Positions 1-9,089 are shown, counted from the stretch's first letter. The stretch is DNA of 64,000 nucleotides from Pseudopelobacter sp964542535 (GCA_964542535.1 CAZIUE010000019.1:7446-71445); one strand, 5' to 3'. The notes: generated by a model not told the origin, from the sequence alone. Program-made: numbers and translations.

Positions 1-611
1 TCGGTCTGGAAGGGGCTGGTCATGGCGTGTCGGCGCTCCTGCCAGTGCTGCCGGAAATCCGGGTGAACGATGCGATCCAGCAGGGTGGCGTCGCGATAGA
101 AATCCTCTGGTTCGTAACCGATCAGGTCCCGACAATGGGGAGAAACATAGCGGACTGTTTTCCGGTCGGCGGAGACCCAGTACATCATCTCAGAGGAACA
201 CTCCACCACGGTACGGTACAGTTCTTCGAACCGAGCAGCCTGTTCCCGCTGCTCGTCCAGTTGGGCCTTCAGGTCGTCGGGGGTGGGGGGCTGGTCCGGC
301 AGGTGGTGGGAGGCTGGGGGCAGGGCAATGGTGCCGTCGACAGGTTTGCCGGAGGGGCGATCGTGATGACTGAAGCAGGAAAAAAACGGTTTCGTCATTT
401 TCATCATCATAAAACGGATGGCGAAGAAGAGCAGCAGGATGAAGGTGGTGAGGTTTATCCACGGGAACGGGGAACGTTGTAACACTGTCATGCTTGACGA
501 TTCGCCGGTCCACGCGATGTACCACGCGGCAGAGAAGAGCGATGCGGTGGCGATACTGGCTGACAGGGAGATCATCAGGGAAACTCTGGTGCTGAATGGT
601 GATGATGTCAT
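1..611 (-). CDS. Membrane-anchored PAS-domain sensor protein (5' part, truncated by window edge)
   Basis: An open frame on the minus strand runs from an ATG at 611 off the left edge (203 codons visible). An in-frame TAA lies just upstream of the ATG, so the start is well bounded. Residues about 9-36 and 48-63 are hydrophobic and look like two membrane segments. A Pro/Gln-rich linker and a short coiled coil follow. From about residue 137 the sequence reads as a PAS fold, with the motifs YVSPHCRDLIGYEPEDF and IVHPDF. The output domain (histidine kinase, diguanylate cyclase or other) is outside the window. The gene diverges from murA. Membrane sensor is well supported; the output is unknown. Confidence 0.75.
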   Translation of the reverse strand, partial: MTSSPFSTRVSLMISLSASIATASLFSAAWYIAWTGESSSMTVLQRSPFPWINLTTFILLLFFAIRFMMMKMTKPFFSCFSHHDRPSGKPVDGTIALPPASHHLPDQPPTPDDLKAQLDEQREQAARFEELYRTVVECSSEMMYWVSADRKTVRYVSPHCRDLIGYEPEDFYRDATLLDRIVHPDFRQHWQERRHAMTSPFQT

Positions 612-807
612 GAAAAGCCCCACGGTGTCGGCTGAAAACGGGGATTAAGGTGAAATCGGGATTTCATGAAGAAAAAGTCTAGCATGTTTTTGACGTTGCA
701 CGAAAACTTTTGCACCACATTGTGATGGTGTTTCGCTCACATTTCCCTTTTCAACAGCCCAGCCATGGGCTAATATAGCCATTTTTCAAACCAGAAAGCG
801 AAGTGGC

Positions 808-2061
808 ATGGACAAACTCATCATTCAGGGCGGCACGAAACTCAGTGGCGAGGTTCAGATCAGCGGCTCCAAGAACGCAGCCCTGCCGATTCTAATCTCG
901 ACCGTTCTTGCGTCCGGTGAAAACGTAATCAGCAACGTCCCTTTTCTGCGGGACATCAATACGACCATCAAGGTACTGGAGTCTCTCGGTGCCCGGGTCG
1001 AGGGTAACGGCAATCTGGTCAAGGTTGATACCGCGGGCATCAACAGCCACGAGGCAACGTACGACCTGGTCAAGACCATGCGCGCTTCGGTGCTGGTGCT
1101 GGGGCCCCTTTTGGCCCGCTTCGGTAAAGCTCGCGTCTCCCTTCCCGGCGGCTGCGCCATCGGTGCCAGGCCGATCAATCTCCATCTCAAGGGGCTCCAG
1201 GCCCTGGGGGCGGAAATCGTTCTGGAGCACGGCTATGTGGCGGCCAAAGCCAGACGGCTCAAGGGGGCCAGAATCAACTTCGATATCTCCACCGTGGGAG
1301 GCACAGAACATCTGATGATGGCTGCCGCCACCGCCAAGGGGGACACCATCCTGGAAAATGCCGCACGCGAACCGGAGATCATCGACCTGGCCCGGTTGCT
1401 GAACCGCATGGGCGCCAGGATCGAGGGGGCCGGCACCGATACCATCAGAATCCAGGGAGTTTCGGAGCTTGCGCCGGTCAGTTATGAAGTCATGCCTGAC
1501 CGTATCGAGGCCGGAACCTTCATGATTGCAGCGGCCATTACCGGGGGAGACATCCGTATCCGGGGGATGAAGCTGGAGCATCTGGACGCTCTGGTGTTCA
1601 AGCTTCAGGATGCCGGAGTGGAGATTACCAGCCGCGACAACCTGGTACGGGTCAAGGGGCCGCGGAAGATCAAAAGCGTCAACATCAAGACCCGTCCTTA
1701 CCCCGGTTTCCCCACCGACATGCAGGCCCAGTTCATGGCGTTGATGTGTAAAGCCGACGGTGCCAGCGTGATCTCCGAGAACATCTTCGAGAACCGTTTC
1801 ATGCACGTGGCCGAGCTGTTGCGTTTCGGCGCCGACATCGTCATCGAGGGGAACGTGGCTACGGTCAAAGGGGTCAAGAAACTTTCCGGCGCACCGGTCA
1901 TGGCCACCGACCTGCGTGCCTCCGCGTCCCTGATCCTGGCCGGCTTGGCCGCGGATAATACGACCGAGGTGTCGCGGATCTACCATCTGGACCGGGGTTA
2001 CGAATCCATCGAGAAGAAGCTGTCTGGCCTGGGAGCCGACATCGTGAGAGTAAAGGAGTAA
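808..2061 (+). CDS. murA: UDP-N-acetylglucosamine 1-carboxyvinyltransferase MurA
   Basis: MurA catalyses the first committed step of peptidoglycan synthesis, transferring enolpyruvate from PEP to UDP-GlcNAc in the cytoplasm. The 417-residue protein has the usual family length. It opens with the EPSP-synthase-type motif SGSKNAALPIL, which carries the PEP-binding Lys-Asn. The catalytic cysteine sits in LPGGCAIGARP at about residue 115, so the fosfomycin-sensitive Cys form is expected (known for the family). The C-terminal motif RASASLILAGLAA is also typical. The ATG is preceded by a weak purine-rich stretch (AAAGCGAAG). The gene is followed by the his genes after an 80-bp repeat-rich gap. Confidence 0.97.
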   Translation: MDKLIIQGGTKLSGEVQISGSKNAALPILISTVLASGENVISNVPFLRDINTTIKVLESLGARVEGNGNLVKVDTAGINSHEATYDLVKTMRASVLVLGPLLARFGKARVSLPGGCAIGARPINLHLKGLQALGAEIVLEHGYVAAKARRLKGARINFDISTVGGTEHLMMAAATAKGDTILENAAREPEIIDLARLLNRMGARIEGAGTDTIRIQGVSELAPVSYEVMPDRIEAGTFMIAAAITGGDIRIRGMKLEHLDALVFKLQDAGVEITSRDNLVRVKGPRKIKSVNIKTRPYPGFPTDMQAQFMALMCKADGASVISENIFENRFMHVAELLRFGADIVIEGNVATVKGVKKLSGAPVMATDLRASASLILAGLAADNTTEVSRIYHLDRGYESIEKKLSGLGADIVRVKE

Positions 2062-2141
2062 GGGCGCAGGGACGAGGGAACTGGGACCGGGGATCAGTAA
2101 CTGACCCGGTTCCCGGTTCCCGGTTCCCGGTTCCTGAGTTT
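2062..2141. repeat. GC-rich GGTTCCC-type repeat with imperfect dyad between murA and hisG
   Basis: The left half reads GGGAACTGGGACCGGGGATC and the right half contains several tandem copies of CGGTTCC (about 2105-2135). The halves are roughly complementary around the centre ATCAGTAACTGA, so the RNA could fold into an imperfect hairpin. The repeat reaches almost to the hisG start codon. A related block lies at 31432-31531. Confidence 0.6.
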
Positions 2142-2780
2142 ATGAACGATTTCATTACCATAGCTATTCCCAAGGGGCGGATTCTGGAAGAATCCGTGGA
2201 ACTGTTCGGCAGGATTGGTATTGATTGCCATGAACTGTTGAGCGATTCCCGCAAGCTGATCTTCGAAAACCCGCTCCAGAGGATGCGCTATATGATCGTA
2301 CGCGCCACCGATGTCCCCACCTATGTGGAGTACGGCAGCGCCGACTTGGGCATCGTGGGTAAGGACACACTTATGGAGCAGGGGAAGGACCTCTATGAGC
2401 CTCTGGATCTGAAGTTCGGCTACTGCCGCATGATGGTGGCCGAACCGGCCAACCTGGCAACCCATGACGACCCCTCCAGCTGGTCCCACATCCGCATCGC
2501 CACCAAATATCCCCACGTGGCCGGGAGTTATTTCGCCGCCAAGGGGATCCAGGTGGAAATCATCAAGCTGTACGGTTCCATAGAACTGGCGCCGCTGGTG
2601 GGTCTTTCCGAGCGGATCGTCGATCTGGTATCCAGCGGTGAGACCCTGCGCCAGAATGGCCTGGTGGAAGTGGAGACCATTGCCGAAATCACCACTCGCC
2701 TGATCGTCAACCGCGCCAGCCTGAAGACCAAGCACGAGCGCATCAGCGGTATCATCCGCAGTCTGGAGCAGGTCGTATGA
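2142..2780 (+). CDS. hisG: ATP phosphoribosyltransferase, short form (HisG)
   Basis: HisG condenses ATP with PRPP, the first step of histidine synthesis. The 212-residue product starts with the family motif ITIAIPKGRI and contains EYGSADLGIVGKD and the PRPP-site region DLVSSGETLRQNGL. At this length it is the short form, lacking the C-terminal regulatory domain. Short HisG normally needs the partner HisZ (established for the family); no hisZ is visible here. The ATG has little ribosome-site signal because the upstream region is the GGTTCCC repeat. The gene overlaps hisD by 4 nt, which suggests translational coupling. Confidence 0.95.
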   Translation: MNDFITIAIPKGRILEESVELFGRIGIDCHELLSDSRKLIFENPLQRMRYMIVRATDVPTYVEYGSADLGIVGKDTLMEQGKDLYEPLDLKFGYCRMMVAEPANLATHDDPSSWSHIRIATKYPHVAGSYFAAKGIQVEIIKLYGSIELAPLVGLSERIVDLVSSGETLRQNGLVEVETIAEITTRLIVNRASLKTKHERISGIIRSLEQVV

Positions 2781-4069
2781 AACTGCTGGATATACGCGAT
2801 ACCGATTTTGAGAAGCGTTTCTCCGTGATCCTCTCCCGCGGCGACGAGATCGACCGGGCCGTAGAAGGACGCGTGGCGGAGATTATCGCCGCGGTACGCA
2901 GCCGGGGCGACCAGGCACTTTTAGAGCTGACCCGCCGCTTCGACCGCCAGGAGGCCGCATCCGTGGCCGAACTTGAGGTTACGGAGGACGAGGTCAGGGC
3001 CGCCCTTGCCGCCATTGACGCCGACGACCTGGCCAGCCTGCGGCACGCGGTGGAGCGGGTGACCCGTTTTCACGAAAAACAGCGCCAGCAGACCTGGCTC
3101 TCCACCGAGGAGCCGGATGTCATGCTGGGGCAGAAAATCACTCCGCTTGAGCGGGTCGGCATCTACGTGCCGGGGGGCAAGGCCTGCTATCCCAGCAGCG
3201 TCATCATGAACGCGGTGCCTGCCCGTGTAGCCGGTGTGGGGGAGATCGTCATGGTGGCGCCCACTCCGGGGGGGGAGATCAGTCCCCACGTTCTGGTCGC
3301 GGCGCATCTCTGCGGCGTGGATCGCATCTTCCGCATCGGCGGTGCCCAAGCGGTGGCTGCCCTGGCCTACGGCACCGAAACCATCCCCCGGGTGGACAAG
3401 ATCACCGGGCCGGGAAACATCTACGTGGCAACGGCAAAAAAGCAGGTCTTCGGCCGGGTGGGGATCGATATGATTGCCGGTCCCAGCGAGATCCTGGTGA
3501 TCAATGACGGCAGCGGTATCGCCGCCCATGTGGCCGCCGACCTGCTCTCCCAGGCCGAACATGACGAGCTGGCCTCCTCGATCCTGATCACCACCGACCG
3601 CGGCTTTGCCCAGTTGGTCGCCGACCAGGTGGAATCACAGCTTGCCCTCCTCTCACGGGAGAGCATTGCCCGGGCTTCCTGGGAGCGTTACGGCGCCATC
3701 ATCGTGGCCGGTTCTCTGGAAGAGGCGGTGGCCTTTTCCAACCGCATCGCCCCCGAGCATCTGGAGCTTGCGGTCCGCGATCCCTTTGCCCTGCTGCCGG
3801 CCATCATCAACGCCGGAGCCATCTTCATGGGGCATTGGACTCCGGAGGCTGCCGGCGACTACCTGGCCGGACCGAATCATACCCTTCCCACCGGCGGCAC
3901 GGCCCGCTTCTTCTCCCCCCTGTCGGTGGACGACTTCGTCAAGAAGTCCTCCCTCATCTGTCTCTCGGAAGAAGGGCTCCGACGCCTGGGCTCAGATATT
4001 GTCAGGATCGCCGGCCTGGAGGGGCTGGAGGCGCATGCCCGCTCCGCCTCACTGCGGCTTGACGGGTAA
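2777..4069 (+). CDS. hisD: Histidinol dehydrogenase HisD
   Basis: HisD is a zinc-dependent, NAD-linked dehydrogenase that oxidises L-histidinol to L-histidine in two steps. The 430-residue protein has the expected length and motifs: ERVGIYVPGGKACYPSS, FRIGGAQAVAALAYGT, KITGPGNIYVATAKK, GPSEILV, LLSQAEHD and HWTPEAAGDYLAGPNHTLPT. The His-Asp-Glu zinc and catalytic residues lie in the last three. Its ATG overlaps the hisG stop and the gene is second in hisGDCB. Confidence 0.97.
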   Translation: MKLLDIRDTDFEKRFSVILSRGDEIDRAVEGRVAEIIAAVRSRGDQALLELTRRFDRQEAASVAELEVTEDEVRAALAAIDADDLASLRHAVERVTRFHEKQRQQTWLSTEEPDVMLGQKITPLERVGIYVPGGKACYPSSVIMNAVPARVAGVGEIVMVAPTPGGEISPHVLVAAHLCGVDRIFRIGGAQAVAALAYGTETIPRVDKITGPGNIYVATAKKQVFGRVGIDMIAGPSEILVINDGSGIAAHVAADLLSQAEHDELASSILITTDRGFAQLVADQVESQLALLSRESIARASWERYGAIIVAGSLEEAVAFSNRIAPEHLELAVRDPFALLPAIINAGAIFMGHWTPEAAGDYLAGPNHTLPTGGTARFFSPLSVDDFVKKSSLICLSEEGLRRLGSDIVRIAGLEGLEAHARSASLRLDG

Positions 4070-4109
4070 TTGTCGTGCACTCATCCGTAACGTAAAAGGT
4101 TTTTTTGTC

Positions 4110-5162
4110 ATGTCCCTACTTCGTCCCAGCATACAGGCCATGCAGGGGTACGTCCCCGGCTTCCAGCCCGAGGATATAGCCTCCTGGATCAAGCTCAATA
4201 CCAACGAAAACCCCTATCCCCCCTCGCCGAAGGTGCGGGAAGCCATCCTGGCCGAGATGGGTGATGACGCCGCCTCGCTGCGCACCTATCCCAGCGCCTC
4301 AAGCCAGAGGCTGCGCGAGGCTGCTTCGCGGCTCTACGGCTTCGATCCCTCCTGGATCATCATGGCCAACGGCTCCGATGAACTGCTTAACAACCTGATC
4401 CGCGCCTGTGCCTCCGAGGGTGAAGAGGTTGGGTACGTGCACCCTTCATACAGCTATTACGCAACCCTGGCCGAGGTCCAGGGGGCGCGGGTGCGGACCT
4501 TCGGCCTGACCGACGACTTCCGTATTGCCGGGTTTCCCGAGCGTTATCAGGGGAGAGTCTTCTTTCTGACCACTCCCAATGCGCCGCTGGGCTTCGCGTT
4601 TCCGCTCTCCTATGTGGAAGAGATTGCCGGGCGATGCCGGGGAGTACTGGTGATCGACGAGGCCTACGCCGATTTCGCCGACGCCAACGCCCTGGATTTG
4701 GTCAGGAAGTACGAGAATGTCGTAGTCACCCGTACCTTCTCCAAGAGCTACGCCCTGGCCGGGATGCGCCTGGGACTGGCTATTGCCCGGCCGGAGATCA
4801 TTGCCGCCCTGGACAAGATCCGCGACCACTACAACCTTGATCGCCTGGCCCAGGCCGCCTGCATCGCCTCCCTGGATGACCAGGACTATTTCCGTCACTC
4901 CTGCTCCAGAATACGGGAAACCAGGGAATGGTTTTCCGCCGGGCTGCGCTCCATCGGTTACAGCCTGATTCCTTCCCAGACAAACTTCGTCTTCGCATCC
5001 CCCCCTGACCGCGATGGCAGGAGAGTCTATGACGCCCTGTACGAACGCAAAATTCTGGTGCGCTACTTCTCCGATCCGCTCCTGTGCCATGGACTGCGGA
5101 TCTCCATCGGTACCCGGCAGGAGATGGAACAGACCCTGGCGGCTCTGACGGACATTGCCTAG
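4110..5162 (+). CDS. hisC: Histidinol-phosphate aminotransferase HisC
   Basis: HisC is a PLP-dependent class I/II aminotransferase converting imidazole-acetol phosphate and glutamate to histidinol phosphate. The 350-residue product starts at ATG 4110 (MSLLRPSIQ...), 40 nt after hisD, with AAAGG a little far upstream. The frame stays open much further left, but that stretch is out-of-frame hisD and is not used. Motifs are KLNTNENPYPPSP, ANGSDELL, VIDEAYADF and the PLP lysine in TRTFSKSYALAGMRLG. The C-terminal arginine motif is GLRISIGT. Confidence 0.95.
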   Translation: MSLLRPSIQAMQGYVPGFQPEDIASWIKLNTNENPYPPSPKVREAILAEMGDDAASLRTYPSASSQRLREAASRLYGFDPSWIIMANGSDELLNNLIRACASEGEEVGYVHPSYSYYATLAEVQGARVRTFGLTDDFRIAGFPERYQGRVFFLTTPNAPLGFAFPLSYVEEIAGRCRGVLVIDEAYADFADANALDLVRKYENVVVTRTFSKSYALAGMRLGLAIARPEIIAALDKIRDHYNLDRLAQAACIASLDDQDYFRHSCSRIRETREWFSAGLRSIGYSLIPSQTNFVFASPPDRDGRRVYDALYERKILVRYFSDPLLCHGLRISIGTRQEMEQTLAALTDIA

Positions 5163-5180
5163 GACTCACCGGAGGAACCC

Positions 5181-5768
5181 ATGACCCGATCGGCCACCAT
5201 TGAACGGAATACCAGCGAAACCAGGGTGCGGCTGACCCTGAATCTGGACGGCAGAGGGGAAACCGTCATCGACAGCGGCGTCCCCTTTCTGGACCACATG
5301 CTCAACCTGTTTGCCCGCCACGGGCTCTTTGACCTGAACCTGGAGGCCCGGGGCGACATCCAGATCGATTGCCATCATACGGTGGAGGACATCGGCATCG
5401 TGCTGGGAGAGGCTTTCAAGGATGCCCTGGGAGACAAGAAGGGGATCAACCGCTACGGACAGGTAACCATCCCCATGGATGAGACCCTGGCCAGTGCCGT
5501 GGTGGACATTTCCGGTCGCCCCTGCTTTATCTACAACGTCGACCTTCCCAAGGCCAAGGTGGGAGAATTCGATGTTGAACTGGCCCGGGAATTCTTCCAG
5601 GCCCTGGCCAACCACTGCGGCATGAACCTGCACCTGAACCTGCTGTACGGCGACAATCTGCACCACATCATCGAGGCATGTTTCAAGGCCCTCGGCCGGG
5701 CAATGGGCATGGCCACCCGCCGCGACCCGCGGGTGGAAGGAGTGATGTCCACCAAGGGTGTCCTGTAG
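5181..5768 (+). CDS. hisB: Imidazoleglycerol-phosphate dehydratase HisB
   Basis: HisB removes water from imidazole-glycerol phosphate to give imidazole-acetol phosphate, using a di-manganese centre bound by repeated histidine motifs. The 195-residue protein is the monofunctional form, without the phosphatase domain found in enterobacteria. Metal motifs are FLDHML and HHTVEDIGI in the first half and ANHCGMNLH with HHIIEA in the second. GGAGG lies just upstream of the ATG. It ends the hisGDCB run and is followed by a strong terminator. Other histidine genes are not in the window. Confidence 0.96.
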   Translation: MTRSATIERNTSETRVRLTLNLDGRGETVIDSGVPFLDHMLNLFARHGLFDLNLEARGDIQIDCHHTVEDIGIVLGEAFKDALGDKKGINRYGQVTIPMDETLASAVVDISGRPCFIYNVDLPKAKVGEFDVELAREFFQALANHCGMNLHLNLLYGDNLHHIIEACFKALGRAMGMATRRDPRVEGVMSTKGVL

Positions 5769-5790
5769 AGTCTCACCCGCGTTCATGTAC

Positions 5791-5827
5791 AAAGGGCGAT
5801 CCGTTTTGGGGATCGCCCTTTATTTTT
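5791..5827 (+). terminator. Rho-independent terminator after hisB
   Basis: A perfect 12-bp stem (AAAGGGCGATCC / GGATCGCCCTTT) with a 7-nt loop is followed by TATTTTT. It lies 22 nt past the hisB stop. Confidence 0.9.
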
Positions 5828-5864
5828 AATTCCCGAGCTACCCGTTTCCGGGTGGAGGCAGGCG

Positions 5865-6686
5865 CTACTTGATCTCCTTGAGCAGTTCCCGCCCCTTTCG
5901 GGCCTCTTCGCTCTTGGGGTAGGTTGAGATCAGTTTCTTCAGCACGTACCGGGCGCTGTCCCCATCCTTGATTGCCTTGAACGCTCTGCCCTGCTTGAGC
6001 ATGGCGGCGGGGATCTTGGGCAGCTTGGGGTGGTTCTTGATGACATCCTGAAACGCGACAATGGCCGCCTCGTAGTTCTTCTCGGCGTAAAGGGCCTCGG
6101 CGGTCCAGTAGCGGGCATTGCCCACCAGCTCATGCTTGGGGTGCTCCGCGATGAACGTGGCGAAGAAGTCCCTGGCGGCGGACATGTTGCCGGCCTTGAA
6201 GGCCTCCAGTCCCTTCAGGTAGACGGCGTCCGCGGGAGGGGGGGCGTCCTGGTGCCGGTTCGCTTCGGCCCCCTTTCCGGCGGCCAGGCCGTCCACCGTT
6301 GCCTGGAGCTTGGCGAGACGCTCTTCCAGGGCGATGATGCGTTTGTCGGTGTCCGCCCGGTAACGGGCCTGCTCGTCGTCCGGTTTTGCCATCTCATCCA
6401 GTTTGCCGTTCAATGCCAGCATCTCGTTTCGGGTGGTGTCACCCGAAGCCTGGACATCGGCGGCTATCTTGCGGACCGAGGCCATTTCAGACTTCACGTC
6501 CCGTTCCAACACGGTCAGGCGTTCCCGTGATTCGTCGCGGATGCTGCCCAGTTCCTTTTCAACGGAGAACAGGCGGGTTTTGATGGCGTTGATATCGTTG
6601 CGGGTCATATCCAGGGAACCTTGGGTTGCGCAGCCGGTCAGGGCCAGGCAGAGCGAAAGCAGGGTCGTGATTGATCTGGTTTTCAT
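5865..6686 (-). CDS. CpoB/YbgF-like lipoprotein with coiled coil and TPR repeats
   Basis: The ATG at 6686 is chosen because GGAGGAG precedes it and it begins a lipoprotein signal (MKTRSITTLLSLCLALTGC; lipidated Cys at residue 19). The frame continues 17 codons upstream without support. Residues about 25-135 are charged and helical, like a trimerising coiled coil. The C-terminal 120 residues are TPR-like repeats (YLKGLEAFKAGNMSAARDFF, ARYWTAEALYAEKNYEAAI). This layout matches YbgF/CpoB, which in E. coli works with Tol-Pal and PBP1B in the periplasm. No tol genes are nearby, and unlike E. coli CpoB this one has a lipobox. Confidence 0.82.
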   Translation of the reverse strand: MKTRSITTLLSLCLALTGCATQGSLDMTRNDINAIKTRLFSVEKELGSIRDESRERLTVLERDVKSEMASVRKIAADVQASGDTTRNEMLALNGKLDEMAKPDDEQARYRADTDKRIIALEERLAKLQATVDGLAAGKGAEANRHQDAPPPADAVYLKGLEAFKAGNMSAARDFFATFIAEHPKHELVGNARYWTAEALYAEKNYEAAIVAFQDVIKNHPKLPKIPAAMLKQGRAFKAIKDGDSARYVLKKLISTYPKSEEARKGRELLKEIK

Positions 6687-6828
6687 GGGAGTTGCTCCTC
6701 CGGTTAAAGTGTTGTCATGTATAGCATGGAAGCGCATATCATGACAATACCGCCTTGAAACGGCGCTGCGTTCTCTCCCCGGAGACGGCGGATGAACGGT
6801 GCCCGCGGCGTGACAAGAAACAAAGTTG

Positions 6829-6857
6829 TTGACAATTTATGTGTTTTCATTTAACAA
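6829..6857 (+). promoter_or_regulatory. Sigma-70-like promoter for hppA
   Basis: A perfect -35 TTGACA (6829-6834), a 17-bp AT-rich spacer and -10 TAACAA (6852-6857) lie about 70 bp upstream of the hppA start, in an otherwise GC-rich region. Confidence 0.7.
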
Positions 6858-6925
6858 TTTCGCGTTTTTACGCCGTAGCGTAATACAGCCATAGTGGCTG
6901 AATATATTCAGGAGGGTGTGTAAAA

Positions 6926-8980
6926 ATGGAACAGTATGCCGTTATCTTTGCACTGGCCTGCGCCGTTGCGGCCGTCGCGTACGGTCTGGTGTCCGCGCAG
7001 TGGATCCTGGGACTTCCCCAGGGTAACGAGCGGATGCGCCAGATCGCGTCGGCCATTCAGGAGGGCGCCGGTGCTTACATGAAGCGCCAGTACACGATCA
7101 TCGCCGTGGTGGGCGCGGTCATGTTCGTCGCTTTGTTCGCGTCTCTGGGGTGGAAGACCGCCGTCGGTTTCGCCATCGGTGCCATCTTCTCCGGCCTGAC
7201 CGGCTTCATCGGCATGTTCGTCTCGGTGCGGGCCAACGTACGTACCACCGAAGCGGCCAAGTCCGGCATCGAGAAAGCACTCAACGTTGCCTTCAAAGGG
7301 GGCGCCATCACCGGCATGCTGGTCGTGGGCCTGGGACTCCTGGGTGTTGCCGGTTACTACCTGGTGCTGCAGCAGATCATGCCGGACGCGACGGTCAAGG
7401 AGATTACCAGCCAGTTGGTGGGCCTGGGCTTCGGCGGCTCGCTGATCTCCATCTTCGCCCGTCTGGGCGGCGGTATCTTCACCAAGGGCGCCGACGTAGG
7501 CGCCGACCTGGTGGGCAAGGTCGAAGCCGGAATTCCCGAAGACGATCCCCGCAACCCTGCCGTTATCGCCGACAACGTGGGGGATAACGTGGGCGACTGC
7601 GCCGGCATGGCCGCCGACCTGTTCGAGACCTATGCCGTGACCCTGATCGCCGCCATGCTGCTGGGCGCCATCGCCTTCGGCAGCAATCCGGGAGCGGTCA
7701 GCTACCCGCTGATCCTGGGCGGCGTCTCCATCATCGCCTCCATCATCGGTACCTTCTTCGTCAAACTGGGAAGCAGCCAGAAGATCATGCCGGCTCTCTA
7801 CAAGGGGCTGATCGCTTCGGGTGTTCTGGCCTGTGTTGCCTTCTATTTCATCACCGCCCAGATGTTCCCCAACGGCCTGACCAACGCCGACGGTGTGACC
7901 TTCACAGCCACCAATCTGTTCATCACCTCCGTGGTCGGCCTGGTTGTTACTGGCGCCATCTTCTGGATCACCGAATACTACACCGCCACCGAGTACGCTC
8001 CGGTGCGCCACATCGCACAGGCCTCCACCACCGGTCACGGCACTAACGTCATCGCCGGTCTGGGTGTCTCCATGAAGGCTACCGCCCTGCCGGTCATCGT
8101 CATCGCCGCCGGCATCATCATCTCCTACTCCTGCGCCGGCGTGTACGGCATTGCCATCGCCGCCGTCTCCATGCTTTCCCTGACCGGCATCGTGGTGGCC
8201 ATGGACGCCTACGGTCCCATCACCGACAACGCCGGCGGTATCGCCGAGATGGCCGAACTGGACAAGTCGGTCCGCGACGTCACCGACCCGCTGGACGCCG
8301 TCGGCAATACCACCAAGGCCGTTACCAAGGGATACGCCATCGGTTCCGCCGGTCTGGCCGCCGTGATCCTGTTCACCTCCTACGTCGATGAACTCAAACT
8401 GGCCGGCAAGAGCATCACTTTCGACCTGTCCGATCCCTACATCATCGTCGGTCTCTTCATCGGCGGTATGCTCCCCTACTACTTCGCGGCCCAGTGCATG
8501 GAAGCGGTGGGCAAGGCGGGTGGCGCCGTGGTCATCGAGGTGCGCCGCCAGTTCCGCGAAATCAAGGGGATCATGCAGGGTACCGGCAAGCCGGACTACG
8601 CCTCCTGCGTGGACATCGTCACCAAGACCGCGCTCAAGGAGATGGTCATCCCCGGCCTGATTCCGATCCTCGCTCCGGTCATCGTCGGCTTCACCCTCGG
8701 CCCCAAGGCCCTGGGGGGCGTGATCGTCGGCACCATCGTCACCGGTATCTTCGTGGCTATCTCCATGACCACCGGCGGCGGCGCCTGGGATAACGCCAAG
8801 AAGTACATCGAGGACGGCAACCACGGCGGCAAGGGAGGCGAAGCCCACAAGGCGGCCGTTACCGGCGACACCGTCGGCGACCCCTACAAGGACACCGCCG
8901 GTCCGGCGGTCAACCCGATGATCAAGATCATCAACATCGTATCGCTGCTGATCGTGCCGCTTCTGGCCAAGATGATGTAA
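6926..8980 (+). CDS. hppA: Membrane-bound proton-translocating pyrophosphatase
   Basis: This 684-residue, highly hydrophobic protein hydrolyses pyrophosphate and pumps ions across the inner membrane, recovering energy from PPi. Signature motifs are all present: GGGIFTKGADVGADLVGKVE, DDPRNPAVIADNVGDNVGD and the C-terminal DTVGDPYKDTAGPAVNPMIK. The motif GNTTKAVTKGYAIG carries Lys where K+-dependent enzymes have Ala, plus the Thr three residues on. In this family that marks the K+-independent class, which pumps protons. AGGAGG lies about 10 nt before the ATG. It is transcribed alone, with its own promoter and terminator. Confidence 0.97.
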   Translation: MEQYAVIFALACAVAAVAYGLVSAQWILGLPQGNERMRQIASAIQEGAGAYMKRQYTIIAVVGAVMFVALFASLGWKTAVGFAIGAIFSGLTGFIGMFVSVRANVRTTEAAKSGIEKALNVAFKGGAITGMLVVGLGLLGVAGYYLVLQQIMPDATVKEITSQLVGLGFGGSLISIFARLGGGIFTKGADVGADLVGKVEAGIPEDDPRNPAVIADNVGDNVGDCAGMAADLFETYAVTLIAAMLLGAIAFGSNPGAVSYPLILGGVSIIASIIGTFFVKLGSSQKIMPALYKGLIASGVLACVAFYFITAQMFPNGLTNADGVTFTATNLFITSVVGLVVTGAIFWITEYYTATEYAPVRHIAQASTTGHGTNVIAGLGVSMKATALPVIVIAAGIIISYSCAGVYGIAIAAVSMLSLTGIVVAMDAYGPITDNAGGIAEMAELDKSVRDVTDPLDAVGNTTKAVTKGYAIGSAGLAAVILFTSYVDELKLAGKSITFDLSDPYIIVGLFIGGMLPYYFAAQCMEAVGKAGGAVVIEVRRQFREIKGIMQGTGKPDYASCVDIVTKTALKEMVIPGLIPILAPVIVGFTLGPKALGGVIVGTIVTGIFVAISMTTGGGAWDNAKKYIEDGNHGGKGGEAHKAAVTGDTVGDPYKDTAGPAVNPMIKIINIVSLLIVPLLAKMM

Positions 8981-8999
8981 ACGAAGCGCATGTACCTAC

Positions 9000-9038
9000 A
9001 AAAAAATCGGCCGGGGATTTTATCTCCGGCCGATTTTG
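9000..9038. terminator. Bidirectional terminator between hppA and tcdA
   Basis: A long stem, AAAATCGGCCGGGGA paired with TCTCCGGCCGATTTT, sits just after hppA. It is flanked by TTTT on the plus side and a run of seven T on the minus side, so it could serve hppA and also the convergent tcdA. Confidence 0.85.
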
Positions 9039-9089
9039 CGTTCCTGCAAGGTTGTAGTCTGAAACAGGGCTTTGAACCAAAAAAAACGT

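Noticed and set aside
418..648. 76-codon plus-strand frame near the left edge
   Set aside because: It lies opposite the start of the PAS sensor, whose membrane and PAS features are clear on the minus strand.
771..776. TAATAT upstream of murA as a -10 box
   Set aside because: No acceptable -35 at the right distance; the nearby AGCCCA...TGGGCT dyad is too short to interpret.
3606..4109. Upstream extension of the hisC frame
   Set aside because: It is the +1 frame of hisD; real HisC homology begins at ATG 4110.
6908..8848. 646-codon minus-strand frame opposite hppA
   Set aside because: Repetitive Gly/Asp/His-rich sequence produced by high-GC third-position bias on the antisense strand; hppA is unmistakable on the plus strand.
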